NCBI RefSeq assembly: GCF_001421765.1
Contig: NZ_LMLA01000001.1
Span: forward strand, 186,001-250,000
Reading direction: 5' to 3'
Source: Sphingomonas sp. Leaf32
GTDB taxonomy: Bacteria > Pseudomonadota > Alphaproteobacteria > Sphingomonadales > Sphingomonadaceae
Length of the DNA stretch: 64,000 nucleotides
Under the pieces are notes generated by a model. The model was not told where the DNA came from and searched no databases. It worked only from the letters and a program-made list of their open reading frames with translations. Positions 53,536 to 62,988 of the stretch are shown piece after piece (within the stretch, counting starts at the first letter, position 1; each line of letters begins with the position of its first letter). A program made the translations under genes and the position numbers.

Positions 53536-56496
53536 ATGGGCTACGAAGGCCAGGATTTCGACATCGCCGCCGGCGTCAGCCCGGCATTCGTGGAAACGCT
53601 CTATGGTCGCTACCGCGAGGACCCCTCGTCGGTCGATGCCGGCTGGCGTCAGTGGTTCGACGGACTGGAGGGTGCGACGCAGCATCCCAGCTGGCAGAGC
53701 AAGCGCTGGCCGCTGACCGAAACCGACGCGCTGACCGCCGCGCTCGATCCGACGCAGATGGAGCCGGCGCCGAAGCCGGCCAAGGGCGGCAAGCCCGCCC
53801 CGACCGCCGCTGCGCCCGCGCCCAAGGTCGACGTGGCAAAGGCCGCTGGTGACGCGATCCGCGCCCAGCTGCTGATCCGCACCTATCGCGTGCGCGGACA
53901 CCTTGCCGCCAATCTCGATCCGCTGGGCCTTGCTCAGCGCGAGATGCCCGAGGATCTGAAGACCGAATATTACGGCTTTTCCGACGCGGAGATCGACACT
54001 CCGGTCTATCTGGGCGGGACGCTCGGCCTCGAATGGGCAACCGTGCGCGAGATCGTCGACATCCTGCGTGCCAATTACTGCGGCAATGTCGGCCTCGAAT
54101 ATATGCACATCGCGGACGTGGAGGAGCGCAAGTTCCTGCAGGACCGGATGGAAGGCCGCGACAAGGCGATCCAGTTCAGCCCCGAAGGCAAACGGGCGAT
54201 CCTCGCCAAGGTCATCGAGGCGGAGCAGTGGGAGAAGTTCCTCGGCCGCAAATATGTCGGCACAAAGCGCTTTGGCCTCGACGGCGGTGAATCGATGATC
54301 CCCGCGCTCGAAGCTGTCATCAAGTACGGCGGCCAGCTCGGTGTGCGCGAGATCGTGTACGGCATGGCGCATCGTGGCCGCCTGAACGTGCTGACCAACG
54401 TGATGGCCAAACCGTTCCGCGTGCTGTTCCACGAATTCGCCGGCGGCAGCGCCAATCCGGACGATATCGGCGGGTCGGGCGACGTGAAGTACCACCTCGG
54501 TACCTCGACCGACCGCAGCTTCGACGACGTGTCGGTGCATATGTCGCTGGTCGCGAACCCCAGCCATCTCGAAGCGGTCAACCCGGTCGTGCTGGGCAAG
54601 GTGCGTGCGCAACAGACCTTCCGCGGCGACCTGGAAAAGCACGAGCAGGTGCTGCCCGTCCTGATCCATGGCGACGCGGCATTCGCGGGCCAGGGGATCG
54701 TGTGGGAATGCCTCGGCTTCTCCGGCATCCGTGGCTACAATACCGGCGGCTGCGTCCACTTCATCATCAACAACCAGGTCGGCTTCACCACCAGCCCGCA
54801 GTTCGCGCGCTCGTCGCCCTATCCGTCGGACGTGGCGAAGGGCGTGCAGGCGCCGATCTTCCACGTCAACGGCGACGATCCCGAGGCGGTGACCTTCGCC
54901 ACCAAGATGGCGATCGAGTTCCGCCAGCAGTTCAAGCGCGACATCGTCATCGACATGTGGTGCTATCGCCGCTTCGGCCATAACGAAGGCGACGAGCCGT
55001 CCTTCACCCAGCCGCTGATGTACGCCAAGATCAAGGGCCATCCCGGCGTCAGCGAAATCTATGGCAAGCGGTTGGCAGAAGAAGGCGTGATCGACGGCGA
55101 ATTCGCCGCCGCCAAGACCGCCGAGTTCACCCAGCTGCTGGAAGGCGAGTTCGAGAACGCCAAGAGCTACAAGCCCAACCGCGCCGACTGGTTCGCCGGT
55201 CGCTGGTCGGGCCTGCACGCGCCGATGGACCCGGAAGGCTCGCGCCGGTCGGTCGACACCGGCATCGAACAGAAGCTGTTCGATTCGCTCGGCCGCACGC
55301 TGACGACCGTTCCCAACGACCTGCAGGTCCACAAGACGCTGACCCGTGTGCTCGATGCCAAGCGTGGCATGTTCACCGGCGGCGAAGGCTTCGACTGGGC
55401 AACGGCCGAGGCGCTGGCGTTCGGTTCGTTGCTGTCCGAAGGGTTCGGCGTGCGCCTGTCGGGACAGGATTCAGGTCGCGGCACCTTCTCGCAGCGCCAC
55501 GCGGTGTGGGTCGACCAGAGCGACGAACACAAGTTCGTGCCGCTTCAGACGATCGAGCATGGAAGCTTCGAGGTGCTCGACAGCCCGCTGTCCGAATATG
55601 GCGTGCTGGGCTTCGAGTACGGCTATGCGCTGGCCGATCCGAAGGCGCTGGTCATCTGGGAAGCGCAGTTCGGCGATTTCGCCAACGGCGCGCAGATCAT
55701 GATTGACCAGTTCATCGCCGCGGGCGAGGCCAAGTGGCTGCGCGCCAACGGCCTCGTGCTGATGCTGCCGCACGGCTATGAAGGCCAGGGTCCCGAGCAT
55801 AGCTCGGCGCGTCTGGAGCGGTTCCTGCAACTGTGCGCGGGCGACAATATGCAGGTCGCCAACGTCACTTCGCCGGCCAACCTGTTCCACCTGCTGCGCC
55901 GGCAGATGCATCGCAACTTCCGCAAGCCCCTCGTCATCATGACGCCTAAGTCGCTGCTGCGGCACAAGATGGCGGTGTCGAAGACCGAGGACTTCCTGCC
56001 GGGTACGCACTTCAAGCGGCTGCTGTCCGATCCGTCGGCCCCGGCGGATGCGAACACGACGCGGCTGGTGCTGTGTTCGGGCAAGGTCGCGTTCGACCTG
56101 ATCGAAGCGCGCGATGCCGCTGGCGACACGTCGACGCAGATCGTCCGGGTGGAACAGATCTATCCGTTCCCGTCGGACGCGCTGGTCGCGCGGCTTCGCA
56201 ACCTGCCGAACCTGACCGATGTGGTCTGGGCGCAGGAGGAGCCGAAGAACAACGGTTCGTGGTTCCTCGTCGAACCGCTGATCGAGGAGGCGCTGGCCGA
56301 GGCCGGTTCGCAGGTTCCGCGCGCCCGCTATGCCGGTCGCGCGGCGGCGGCATCGCCCGCCACCGGCCTGATGAAGCGCCACCAGGCCGAACAGGGCGCG
56401 CTGGTCGCCGATGCGCTCGGCCACAATGTCCGCGACGAAATCCGCCGCACCCGTCAGGCCGAGGGCGAACGCGCCACCGGCAAGGCCGCATCCTAA
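53536..56496 (+). CDS. sucA: 2-oxoglutarate dehydrogenase E1
   Basis: A 986-residue thiamine-diphosphate-dependent E1 of the oxoglutarate dehydrogenase complex. YEGQDFDIAAGVSPAFVETLY is the short E2-binding helix, GMAHRGRLNVLTN and HGDAAFAGQG are thiamine-site motifs, and LLPHGYEGQGPEHSSARLERFLQ is in the second domain. ACAGGAAA precedes the ATG at 53536. An upstream in-frame ATG at 53467 would add 23 non-homologous residues and is not used. Confidence 0.97.
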   Translation: MGYEGQDFDIAAGVSPAFVETLYGRYREDPSSVDAGWRQWFDGLEGATQHPSWQSKRWPLTETDALTAALDPTQMEPAPKPAKGGKPAPTAAAPAPKVDVAKAAGDAIRAQLLIRTYRVRGHLAANLDPLGLAQREMPEDLKTEYYGFSDAEIDTPVYLGGTLGLEWATVREIVDILRANYCGNVGLEYMHIADVEERKFLQDRMEGRDKAIQFSPEGKRAILAKVIEAEQWEKFLGRKYVGTKRFGLDGGESMIPALEAVIKYGGQLGVREIVYGMAHRGRLNVLTNVMAKPFRVLFHEFAGGSANPDDIGGSGDVKYHLGTSTDRSFDDVSVHMSLVANPSHLEAVNPVVLGKVRAQQTFRGDLEKHEQVLPVLIHGDAAFAGQGIVWECLGFSGIRGYNTGGCVHFIINNQVGFTTSPQFARSSPYPSDVAKGVQAPIFHVNGDDPEAVTFATKMAIEFRQQFKRDIVIDMWCYRRFGHNEGDEPSFTQPLMYAKIKGHPGVSEIYGKRLAEEGVIDGEFAAAKTAEFTQLLEGEFENAKSYKPNRADWFAGRWSGLHAPMDPEGSRRSVDTGIEQKLFDSLGRTLTTVPNDLQVHKTLTRVLDAKRGMFTGGEGFDWATAEALAFGSLLSEGFGVRLSGQDSGRGTFSQRHAVWVDQSDEHKFVPLQTIEHGSFEVLDSPLSEYGVLGFEYGYALADPKALVIWEAQFGDFANGAQIMIDQFIAAGEAKWLRANGLVLMLPHGYEGQGPEHSSARLERFLQLCAGDNMQVANVTSPANLFHLLRRQMHRNFRKPLVIMTPKSLLRHKMAVSKTEDFLPGTHFKRLLSDPSAPADANTTRLVLCSGKVAFDLIEARDAAGDTSTQIVRVEQIYPFPSDALVARLRNLPNLTDVVWAQEEPKNNGSWFLVEPLIEEALAEAGSQVPRARYAGRAAAASPATGLMKRHQAEQGALVADALGHNVRDEIRRTRQAEGERATGKAAS

Positions 56497-56538
56497 CCGT
56501 GTTATTACCCCCGACACGGGGGAGATGAGGAAGATCCG

Positions 56539-57813
56539 ATGGCAACCGAAGTTCTGGTCCCCACGCTGGGCGAATCGATCACCGAAGCGACGCTGGGCGA
56601 ATGGTTGAAGAAGCCCGGTGAGGCGGTCGCCGCCGACGAACCGATCGCTTCGCTCGAAACCGACAAGGTGTCGGTCGAAGTGCCGTCGCCGGTCGCGGGC
56701 GTCATGGGCGCGCACGCCGTGCAGCCGGGCGACACCGTGTCGGTCGGCGCGATGATCGCGACGATCGAATCGGGCGATGGTGTCGCCGCCGCCCCGAAGG
56801 CGGAAGCGCCGAAGGCAGACGCCGCACCGGCGCCCGCCGCCGCCCCTGCCCCTGCCCCTGCCCCTGCCCCTGCCCCTGCCGCCGCGCAGCAGGCCCCGGC
56901 CGGCGACGCCAATGTCGACGCCGCCGCGCTGTCGCCGTCGGTGCGCCGCGCGATCCTCGAGCACGGCGTCGACCCGGCGAAGGTCAAGGGCACCGGCCGC
57001 GACGGCCGCATCACCAAGGAAGACGTGGTCGCCGCCGCAGGTGACAAGTCGGCCGCCGCCGCGCCCGCCGCTGCCGCACCCGCCGCCGCCCCGGCCGCTG
57101 CCACTGCGTCGACGCGGGGCGAAGAGCGCGTGAAGATGACGCGCCTGCGTCAGACGATCGCCCGCCGCCTGAAGGAAGCGCAGGATACCGCCGCGCTACT
57201 CACCACCTTCAACGACGTCGACATGACGGCGGTGATCGAGGCGCGCGCCAAGTACAAGGACCTGTTCGAGAAGAAGCACGGCGTCCGTCTGGGTTTCATG
57301 GGCTTCTTCGTGAAGGCCGCGACGATGGCCCTGAAGGACATCCCGTCGGTCAACGCGTCGATCGAGGGCGATGAGATCGTCTATCGCGACTATGCCGACA
57401 TCTCGGTCGCCGTGTCGGCACCGGGCGGCCTGGTCGTCCCCGTCATCCGCGACGCCGACAAGCTGTCGGTCGCGGGCGTCGAAAAGACGATCGGCGACTT
57501 CGGCAAGCGCGCCAAGGACGGCACGCTGAAGATGGACGAGATGAAGGGCGGCACCTTTACCATCTCGAACGGTGGCGTGTTCGGGTCGCTGATGTCGACC
57601 CCGATCATCAACCCGCCGCAGTCGGCGGTGCTGGGCCTGCACCGGATCGAGGAACGCCCGGTGGTGCGCGATGGACAGGTCGTGGTACGCCCGATGATGT
57701 ACCTGGCACTCAGCTACGACCATCGCCTGATCGACGGTCGCGAAGCGGTGACCTTCCTCGTCGCGCTCAAGAACGCGATCGAGGACCCGACGCGCCTGCT
57801 GATCGACCTGTAA
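56539..57813 (+). CDS. odhB: Dihydrolipoyllysine-residue succinyltransferase (E2)
   Basis: A 424-residue E2 core of the oxoglutarate dehydrogenase complex. Lipoyl domain with lipoyl-Lys43 in ETDKVSVEV; a Pro-Ala linker at about 90-120 encoded by (GCCCCT)6 at 56842-56877; subunit-binding domain [32 protein letters not shown]; second linker; catalytic domain with [12 protein letters not shown] (active His). Also called sucB. Confidence 0.97.
   Translation: MATEVLVPTLGESITEATLGEWLKKPGEAVAADEPIASLETDKVSVEVPSPVAGVMGAHAVQPGDTVSVGAMIATIESGDGVAAAPKAEAPKADAAPAPAAAPAPAPAPAPAPAAAQQAPAGDANVDAAALSPSVRRAILEHGVDPAKVKGTGRDGRITKEDVVAAAGDKSAAAAPAAAAPAAAPAAATASTRGEERVKMTRLRQTIARRLKEAQDTAALLTTFNDVDMTAVIEARAKYKDLFEKKHGVRLGFMGFFVKAATMALKDIPSVNASIEGDEIVYRDYADISVAVSAPGGLVVPVIRDADKLSVAGVEKTIGDFGKRAKDGTLKMDEMKGGTFTISNGGVFGSLMSTPIINPPQSAVLGLHRIEERPVVRDGQVVVRPMMYLALSYDHRLIDGREAVTFLVALKNAIEDPTRLLIDL
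56842..56877 (+). repeat. Hexanucleotide microsatellite (GCCCCT)6 in odhB
   Basis: Six exact tandem copies encode Ala-Pro pairs in the linker after the lipoyl domain. Since the unit is a multiple of three, copy changes alter linker length without a frameshift. Confidence 0.9.
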
Positions 57814-57830
57814 GGGACGGACGAACACCG

Positions 57831-58328
57831 ATGGGCATGGTGATCTATCTGCGTCGGGCCGGCGATGCCGACATCGACCGGCTGGTCGCCGACCCATCGG
57901 TGTTCGAGGATTTCCTGTTCGAGGAAGGGGTCGAGAATCTCGACTTCCTCGACCTTGGCGAAGCGTGGCATGCGCTGCATTATCTGCTGACCGGATCGGC
58001 CGACGACGTCGGGCATACGCTTGGGATCATCATCGCCGCGCTCCCTGAACTGGGTGCCGACGAGAATGGCGAGGGCGGGATCGGCCTGATCGCGCCGCCG
58101 CTGATGCAAGCGTTCGCCGACGCGCTCGACAGGACGGACGACGCGACCCTTGCCCGCCGTTTCGATGCCAAGGCGATGGCGAAGGCCGATGTCTATCTGG
58201 CCGATACCTTCGGCAGCGCGGATGCACTTGATTATGTGATGCAGGGCATTCCCGCCCTGCGCCAGTTTGCGGCACAATGCCGCCGTACCGGCGACGGCGC
58301 GATCCGCGTGATCGCCCACAACGACTAG
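57831..58328 (+). CDS. DUF1877 family protein
   Basis: A 165-residue acidic protein of the DUF1877 (YfbM-like) family. LDLGEAWHALHYLLTG is the conserved core, and GIGLIAPPLMQAFADAL follows. The family function is unknown. It lies between odhB and lpdA with gaps of 17 and 16 bases, so it is part of the TCA operon. It has no link to the reaction and is probably an inserted passenger. Confidence 0.82.
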   Translation: MGMVIYLRRAGDADIDRLVADPSVFEDFLFEEGVENLDFLDLGEAWHALHYLLTGSADDVGHTLGIIIAALPELGADENGEGGIGLIAPPLMQAFADALDRTDDATLARRFDAKAMAKADVYLADTFGSADALDYVMQGIPALRQFAAQCRRTGDGAIRVIAHND

Positions 58329-58344
58329 GACGGGATAGAGACTA

Positions 58345-59745
58345 ATGGCTGATTATGACTTCGACGTCCTCGTGATCGGTGCCGGGCCCGGCGGCTATGT
58401 CGCGGCGATCCGCGCGGCACAGCTGGGGCTGAAGACCGCGTGCGCCGAGGGTCGCGCGACGCTGGGCGGCACGTGCCTGAACGTCGGGTGCATCCCGTCC
58501 AAGGCGCTGCTGCACGCGTCCGAGCTGTACGAGGAAGCGACCGGCGGCCACCTCGCCAAGTTCGGCGTCGAGATTCAGGGCGCGACGCTCAACCTCGACC
58601 AGATGCATGCCGAAAAGGCCAAGGCGGTCGGCGAGCTGACCGGCGGGATCGAATATCTGTTCAAGAAGAACAAGGTCGAATGGCTGAAGGGCTATGCCGC
58701 GTTCGAGAACGACAACACGGTCAAGGTCGGCGACCGCACCGTCACCGCGCGCGACATCGTGATCGCGACCGGGTCCAGCGTGATGCCGCTGCCGGGCGTG
58801 CAGGTCGACAATGACGCGCATGTCATCGTCGATTCGACCGGTGCGCTGGCGCTTCCCAAGGTCCCTGAGCATCTGGTGGTGATCGGCGGCGGCGTGATCG
58901 GCCTCGAACTCGGCAGCGTGTGGCGTCGCCTGGGCGCCAAGGTCACCGTGGTCGAATATGCCGACCAGATTCTGCCCGGCTTCGACGGCGAGGTCCGCAA
59001 GGAATCGGCCAAGCTGTTCAAGAAGCAGGGCATGGACCTCAAGACCTCGACCAAGGTCACCGGCGCGTCGGTCGATGGCGGCACCGCCACGCTGACCGTC
59101 GAACCGGCGGCGGGTGGCGAAGCGACCACGATCACCGCCGATGCGGTGCTGGTGTCGATCGGCCGCCGCGCGAATACCGAAGGGCTGGCGCTCGACAAGG
59201 CAGGCTTGGCAGTCAACCAGCGCGGACAGGTCGATATCGACGACGAGTTCCGCACCAAGGTCGACGGCATCTGGGCGATCGGCGACGTGGTTCACGGACC
59301 GATGCTGGCGCACAAGGCCGAGGACGAGGGCGTTGCCGTCGCCGAATTCATCGCCGGCCAGACCGGCATCGTGAACCACGACGTCATCCCGTCGGTCGTC
59401 TACACCATGCCCGAAATTGCCGGCGTCGGCCTGACCGAGGAAGCCGCGAAGGAAAAGGGCGAGATCAAGGTTGGCAAGTTCCCCTTCGCCGCCAACAGCC
59501 GCGCCAAGACCAACCGCGACACCGACGGGTTCGTGAAGGTCATCGCGGACGCAAAGACCGACCGCGTGGTCGGCGTATGGATCGTCTCGAGCCTTGCCGG
59601 CACGATGATCGCGCAGGCCGCGCAGGCGATGGAATTCGGCGCGACCAGCGAGGACATTGCCTATACCTGCCACGCGCACCCGACCCATGCCGAGGCGCTG
59701 AAGGAAGCCGCCATGGCGGTGCAGGGCAAGCCGATCCACATCTGA
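58345..59745 (+). CDS. lpdA: Dihydrolipoyl dehydrogenase (E3)
   Basis: A 466-residue flavoprotein that reoxidises lipoyl groups with NAD. FAD site VIGAGPGGYVAAI at 10-22, redox pair Cys44/Cys49 in GGTCLNVGCI, NAD site VIGGGVIGLELGSV, and the interface His/Glu in HPTHAEALKEAA. ATG follows GGGATAGAG. Last gene of the operon; a stem-loop follows. Confidence 0.98.
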   Translation: MADYDFDVLVIGAGPGGYVAAIRAAQLGLKTACAEGRATLGGTCLNVGCIPSKALLHASELYEEATGGHLAKFGVEIQGATLNLDQMHAEKAKAVGELTGGIEYLFKKNKVEWLKGYAAFENDNTVKVGDRTVTARDIVIATGSSVMPLPGVQVDNDAHVIVDSTGALALPKVPEHLVVIGGGVIGLELGSVWRRLGAKVTVVEYADQILPGFDGEVRKESAKLFKKQGMDLKTSTKVTGASVDGGTATLTVEPAAGGEATTITADAVLVSIGRRANTEGLALDKAGLAVNQRGQVDIDDEFRTKVDGIWAIGDVVHGPMLAHKAEDEGVAVAEFIAGQTGIVNHDVIPSVVYTMPEIAGVGLTEEAAKEKGEIKVGKFPFAANSRAKTNRDTDGFVKVIADAKTDRVVGVWIVSSLAGTMIAQAAQAMEFGATSEDIAYTCHAHPTHAEALKEAAMAVQGKPIHI

Positions 59746-59771
59746 TCGGACGGCGTTCACCGACATTCGTG

Positions 59772-59799
59772 GGGCGGGGCATGGCGACATGCTCCGCCC
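59772..59799 (+). terminator. Probable terminator after lpdA
   Basis: GGGCGGGGCATG and CATGCTCCGCCC pair fully (with one G-T wobble) around a GCGA tetraloop. Only a short TTG follows, so termination efficiency is uncertain. Confidence 0.6.
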
Positions 59800-59884
59800 T
59801 TGTCGTGTCCGGGCGGTGCCGGTCGATGTGGTTAGGAAGTTGTAAAATCTTGTCCTCTACGCTCACCGCCAGGAATTCGATGGG

Positions 59885-61438
59885 GTGGCAAGCGTGAACG
59901 CATTCGGACGGCGCAGCGGATTGGGCGGATCGGGCGGCAGGCCCTCCTTCGGGGTCGCCCGCCCGATGCAGGGATCGGGACCGGCGCGTCCATCCGATCT
60001 GGACGGCGCGACGCAATTCCCGCCGCTGGCCCAGATACCGCTGCCCGGCGGTGAATCCGAACCGATGCCCGGCGAACAGGCCAGCACGATGCCGCAGGGG
60101 GTGGGCGACGCGATGCAGCGCCTCGCCGAACGGCAGGCCCTGTCGGGGGAAGCCGGCAACAGCCGGGTCGAGGGGTTCGAAACGTCGATCCACCGGATCA
60201 AGGAACAGGTGCTGCCCCGCCTGCTCGAACGGGTCGACCCCGAAGCCGCCGCGACGCTGACCAAGGACGAACTGGCCGAGGAATTCCGCCCGATCGTGGG
60301 GGAAGTGTTGGCCGAACTGAAACTGACGCTCAACCGGCGCGAACAGTTCGCGCTGGAAAAGGTGCTGGTCGACGAATTGCTGGGCCTGGGGCCGCTCGAG
60401 GAACTGCTGGCCGATCCGGCGATCAGCGACATCATGGTCAACGGCCCCGAACAGACCTTCGTCGAACGCAAGGGCAAGCTGGAACTCGCCAACATCAATT
60501 TCCGCGACGAGGAGCATCTGTTCCAGATCGCGCAGCGCATCTGCAACTCAGTCGGCCGCCGCGTCGACCAGACCACGCCGCTGGCCGACGCCCGGTTGAA
60601 GGACGGCAGCCGCGTCAACGTGATCGTGCCGCCACTCAGCCTCAAGGGCACCGCGATCTCGATCCGTAAGTTTTCGGCCAAGCCGATCACCATCGACATG
60701 ATGGCGGGCTTCGGGTCAATGAGCACCAAGATGGCGACCGCGCTGAAGGTCGCCGGGGCCAGCCGCTTCAACATCGTGATTTCCGGCGGCACCGGTTCGG
60801 GCAAGACGACGATGCTCAACGCCCTGTCGAAGATGATCGACCCGGGCGAGCGCGTGCTGACGATCGAGGACGCCGCCGAACTACGCCTGCAACAGCCGCA
60901 CTGGCTGCCGCTCGAAACCCGTCCGCCCAACCTGGAGGGGCAAGGCGAGATCACCATCCGCGACCTGGTGAAGAACGCGCTGCGTATGCGCCCGGACCGG
61001 ATCATCCTGGGCGAAATCCGCGGCAGCGAATGTTTCGATCTGCTGGCGGCAATGAACACCGGCCACGATGGATCGATGGCGACGCTCCACTCCAACTCCC
61101 CGCGCGAATGCCTCGCGCGTATGGAGAACATGGTGATGATGTCGGACATCAAGGTGCCAAAGGAAGCGATCAGCCGCCAGATCGCCGATTCGGTCGACCT
61201 GATCGTGCAGGTGAAGCGCCTGCGCGACGGGTCGCGTCGCGTGACCAACATTACCGAGGTGATCGGGATGGAAGGGCCGGTGATCGTCACCCAGGAACTG
61301 TTCAAGTTCGAATATCTGGACGAAAGCGCCGACGGCAAGATTATCGGCGAATACCGCTCGATGGGAATGCGACCCTATACGCTGGACAAGGCCAAGCAAT
61401 ATGGCTTCGACCAAGCGTTGCTGGAGGCATGCCTGTAG
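59885..61438 (+). CDS. CpaF/TadA-type secretion ATPase
   Basis: A 517-residue type II/IV secretion ATPase. An N-terminal disordered part (about 1-110) precedes the conserved domain from ETSIHRIKEQVLPR. Walker A GGTGSGKTT is at about 301-309, with RMRPDRIILGEIRG (Walker B and Asp box) and HDGSMATLHSNSPRE. CpaF powers Tad-type pilus assembly, but no other tad/cpa genes are in the window. Start GTG 59885 or 59894; GGGGTGG fits the second better. It could also act in another secretion system. Confidence 0.88.
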   Translation: MASVNAFGRRSGLGGSGGRPSFGVARPMQGSGPARPSDLDGATQFPPLAQIPLPGGESEPMPGEQASTMPQGVGDAMQRLAERQALSGEAGNSRVEGFETSIHRIKEQVLPRLLERVDPEAAATLTKDELAEEFRPIVGEVLAELKLTLNRREQFALEKVLVDELLGLGPLEELLADPAISDIMVNGPEQTFVERKGKLELANINFRDEEHLFQIAQRICNSVGRRVDQTTPLADARLKDGSRVNVIVPPLSLKGTAISIRKFSAKPITIDMMAGFGSMSTKMATALKVAGASRFNIVISGGTGSGKTTMLNALSKMIDPGERVLTIEDAAELRLQQPHWLPLETRPPNLEGQGEITIRDLVKNALRMRPDRIILGEIRGSECFDLLAAMNTGHDGSMATLHSNSPRECLARMENMVMMSDIKVPKEAISRQIADSVDLIVQVKRLRDGSRRVTNITEVIGMEGPVIVTQELFKFEYLDESADGKIIGEYRSMGMRPYTLDKAKQYGFDQALLEACL

Positions 61439-61470
61439 CATCAGGCACTTGGTCGTCCTACAGTCGCGCG

Positions 61471-62640
61471 GTGACCGTCCGCCTGTTCCTTGCGCTGCTG
61501 CTGTGCGCGCCCATCACCGCCCATGCGCAGGGGCAGCTCGCCGCCGATGCGGAGGCGCGCTGGGTCCCCTTCACGCTGACCGCCGCCAACCATCTGCGCT
61601 TCGCGATGACCATCGACGGGGTGGAGGCACAGGGGTTGCTCGACACCGGCCTGAACCACAGCGCGGTCAGCCGCGAGTTCGCGCGGCGGGCGAAGCTGAC
61701 CATCGATACGAAGGATGCCGCCTCGGGCGTCGCGCTGGGCGGCGCGATCCGGGTCGACTGGGCAGCGACGAAGACGATCGCGTTCGGGGCGCTCCGCCGC
61801 AGCGGCGGACGCGTCGCGGTGATCGACCTGCCCAAATTGCTCGCCAGCGCGTCGGGCGATGCCGAAATCCTGGTCGGCACCGACCTGATCGCGCCCAACG
61901 CGATCGACATCGACTTCACGAATCGCCGCTTTCGCCTGTTGCCGAGTGGGCGGATGCCGTTTGCCGGCACCCGCGTACCGATGACGTTGCAGGCCGGCAG
62001 CGGCCTGTATCTGACCGAAGCGACGCTGGGGAAGCACCGCGTCCGCCCGCTGCTGGTCGACACCGGCGACGGCGGGTCGCTCAGCATCGCTCGCAACCAA
62101 TGGCGCGCGGCCGGGATCAAGGGGGCACGCGTCACCTCGACCATCGCCTTCGGCGCGGGCGGGGTCGTCGATGCCGGACTGACCGTGACCAACAAGGTGA
62201 CGTTGGGCGACATACCGACCGGGCCGATCGAACTCAGGATCGAAGGCGATGGCGGCTTCACCAAGCAGGTCCGTGTCGCCGGGCGGATCGGCACCGGCCT
62301 GCTTCTGCGCTACCGCGTTCTGCTCGATCCTGCCGCCGGGCAGATGGTGGTGGCACCCAACCCCACCGCCCCGCCGCCACCGCTGAAATCCACCAGCGGG
62401 CTGTTGCTCGGCTATGACCGTGCCCGGCTACGCGTACTACACGTCATGTCGGGCGGGCCGGCGGCCAGGGCCGGGTGGAAGACCGACGAACTGATCTGCA
62501 CCGTTGACGGCAAGCCGGTCTCCCTGACTCCCGATGGTGGGGTCGATGTCCGCTGGGGCACCGATGCGCCGGGCCGGGTGGTGAAGCTGGCGCTGTGCGA
62601 CGGAACGGAACGGTCGCTGACGCTGGCAAGTTTTTATTGA
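61471..62640 (+). CDS. Aspartyl protease-like protein with C-terminal PDZ domain
   Basis: A 389-residue exported protein. Signal peptide VTVRLFLALLLCAPITAHAQ; two retropepsin-like half-domains, with Asp-Thr-Gly motifs in LLDTGLNHSAVS and LLVDTGDGGSLS; a C-terminal PDZ domain (VLHVMSGGPAARAGWKTDELICTVDG). The family is seen in proteobacteria as predicted aspartyl proteases. The start is GTG 61471; ATG 61429, with GGAGG almost touching it, is an alternative and would add 14 residues before the hydrophobic core. It directly follows the secretion ATPase gene. Confidence 0.82.
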   Translation: MTVRLFLALLLCAPITAHAQGQLAADAEARWVPFTLTAANHLRFAMTIDGVEAQGLLDTGLNHSAVSREFARRAKLTIDTKDAASGVALGGAIRVDWAATKTIAFGALRRSGGRVAVIDLPKLLASASGDAEILVGTDLIAPNAIDIDFTNRRFRLLPSGRMPFAGTRVPMTLQAGSGLYLTEATLGKHRVRPLLVDTGDGGSLSIARNQWRAAGIKGARVTSTIAFGAGGVVDAGLTVTNKVTLGDIPTGPIELRIEGDGGFTKQVRVAGRIGTGLLLRYRVLLDPAAGQMVVAPNPTAPPPPLKSTSGLLLGYDRARLRVLHVMSGGPAARAGWKTDELICTVDGKPVSLTPDGGVDVRWGTDAPGRVVKLALCDGTERSLTLASFY

Positions 62641-62660
62641 CGGCACCCCTCGGCCCGAAC

Positions 62661-62743
62661 CGTCGCCCCAGCGAAGGCTGGGGCCTCGAGCGACTCCTGT
62701 CCCGCCCCATTACCACGAGATCCCAGCCTTCGCTGAGATGACG
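62661..62743. repeat. Palindromic repeat, variant of family C
   Basis: CGTCGCCCCAGCGAAGGCTG with GGGCC faces GATCCCAGCCTTCGCTGAGA with TGACG. The outer CGTC/GACG ends and two-stem layout match family C, but the inner stem is CCAGCGAAGGCTGG. Confidence 0.75.
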
Positions 62744-62770
62744 CTGGTGGTTAGTCTCAAGGACGTTCCG

Positions 62771-62962
62771 CTATTTCAGCGCCATCGCCACGCTGAACAC
62801 CGCCAGCAGCACCGCGATCAACTGCACCAGCGTCCACGGCACCCAGCCAACCCGGTCGGGATTGCGGCGCAGCGTACGGCGGCGTTCCGCCAGTACCGAC
62901 ACCGCAAACAGCATCGCCGCCACGCCCGCGATCGTCCATAACAGCCTGTGTGCGTCGTCCAC
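62771..62962 (-). CDS. Small two-helix membrane protein
   Basis: A 63-residue protein with helices at about 8-25 and 43-61 joined by a basic loop (ERRRTLRRNPDR). The start is GTG with GGGAGGAAC upstream on the minus strand. No family recognised. Confidence 0.7.
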   Translation of the reverse strand: MDDAHRLLWTIAGVAAMLFAVSVLAERRRTLRRNPDRVGWVPWTLVQLIAVLLAVFSVAMALK

Positions 62963-62988
62963 CCGTTCCTCCCGTCAGGAGTTTTCCC

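Noticed and set aside
53398..55332. Minus-strand open frame of 644 codons opposite sucA
   Set aside because: Shadow of the sucA reading frame.
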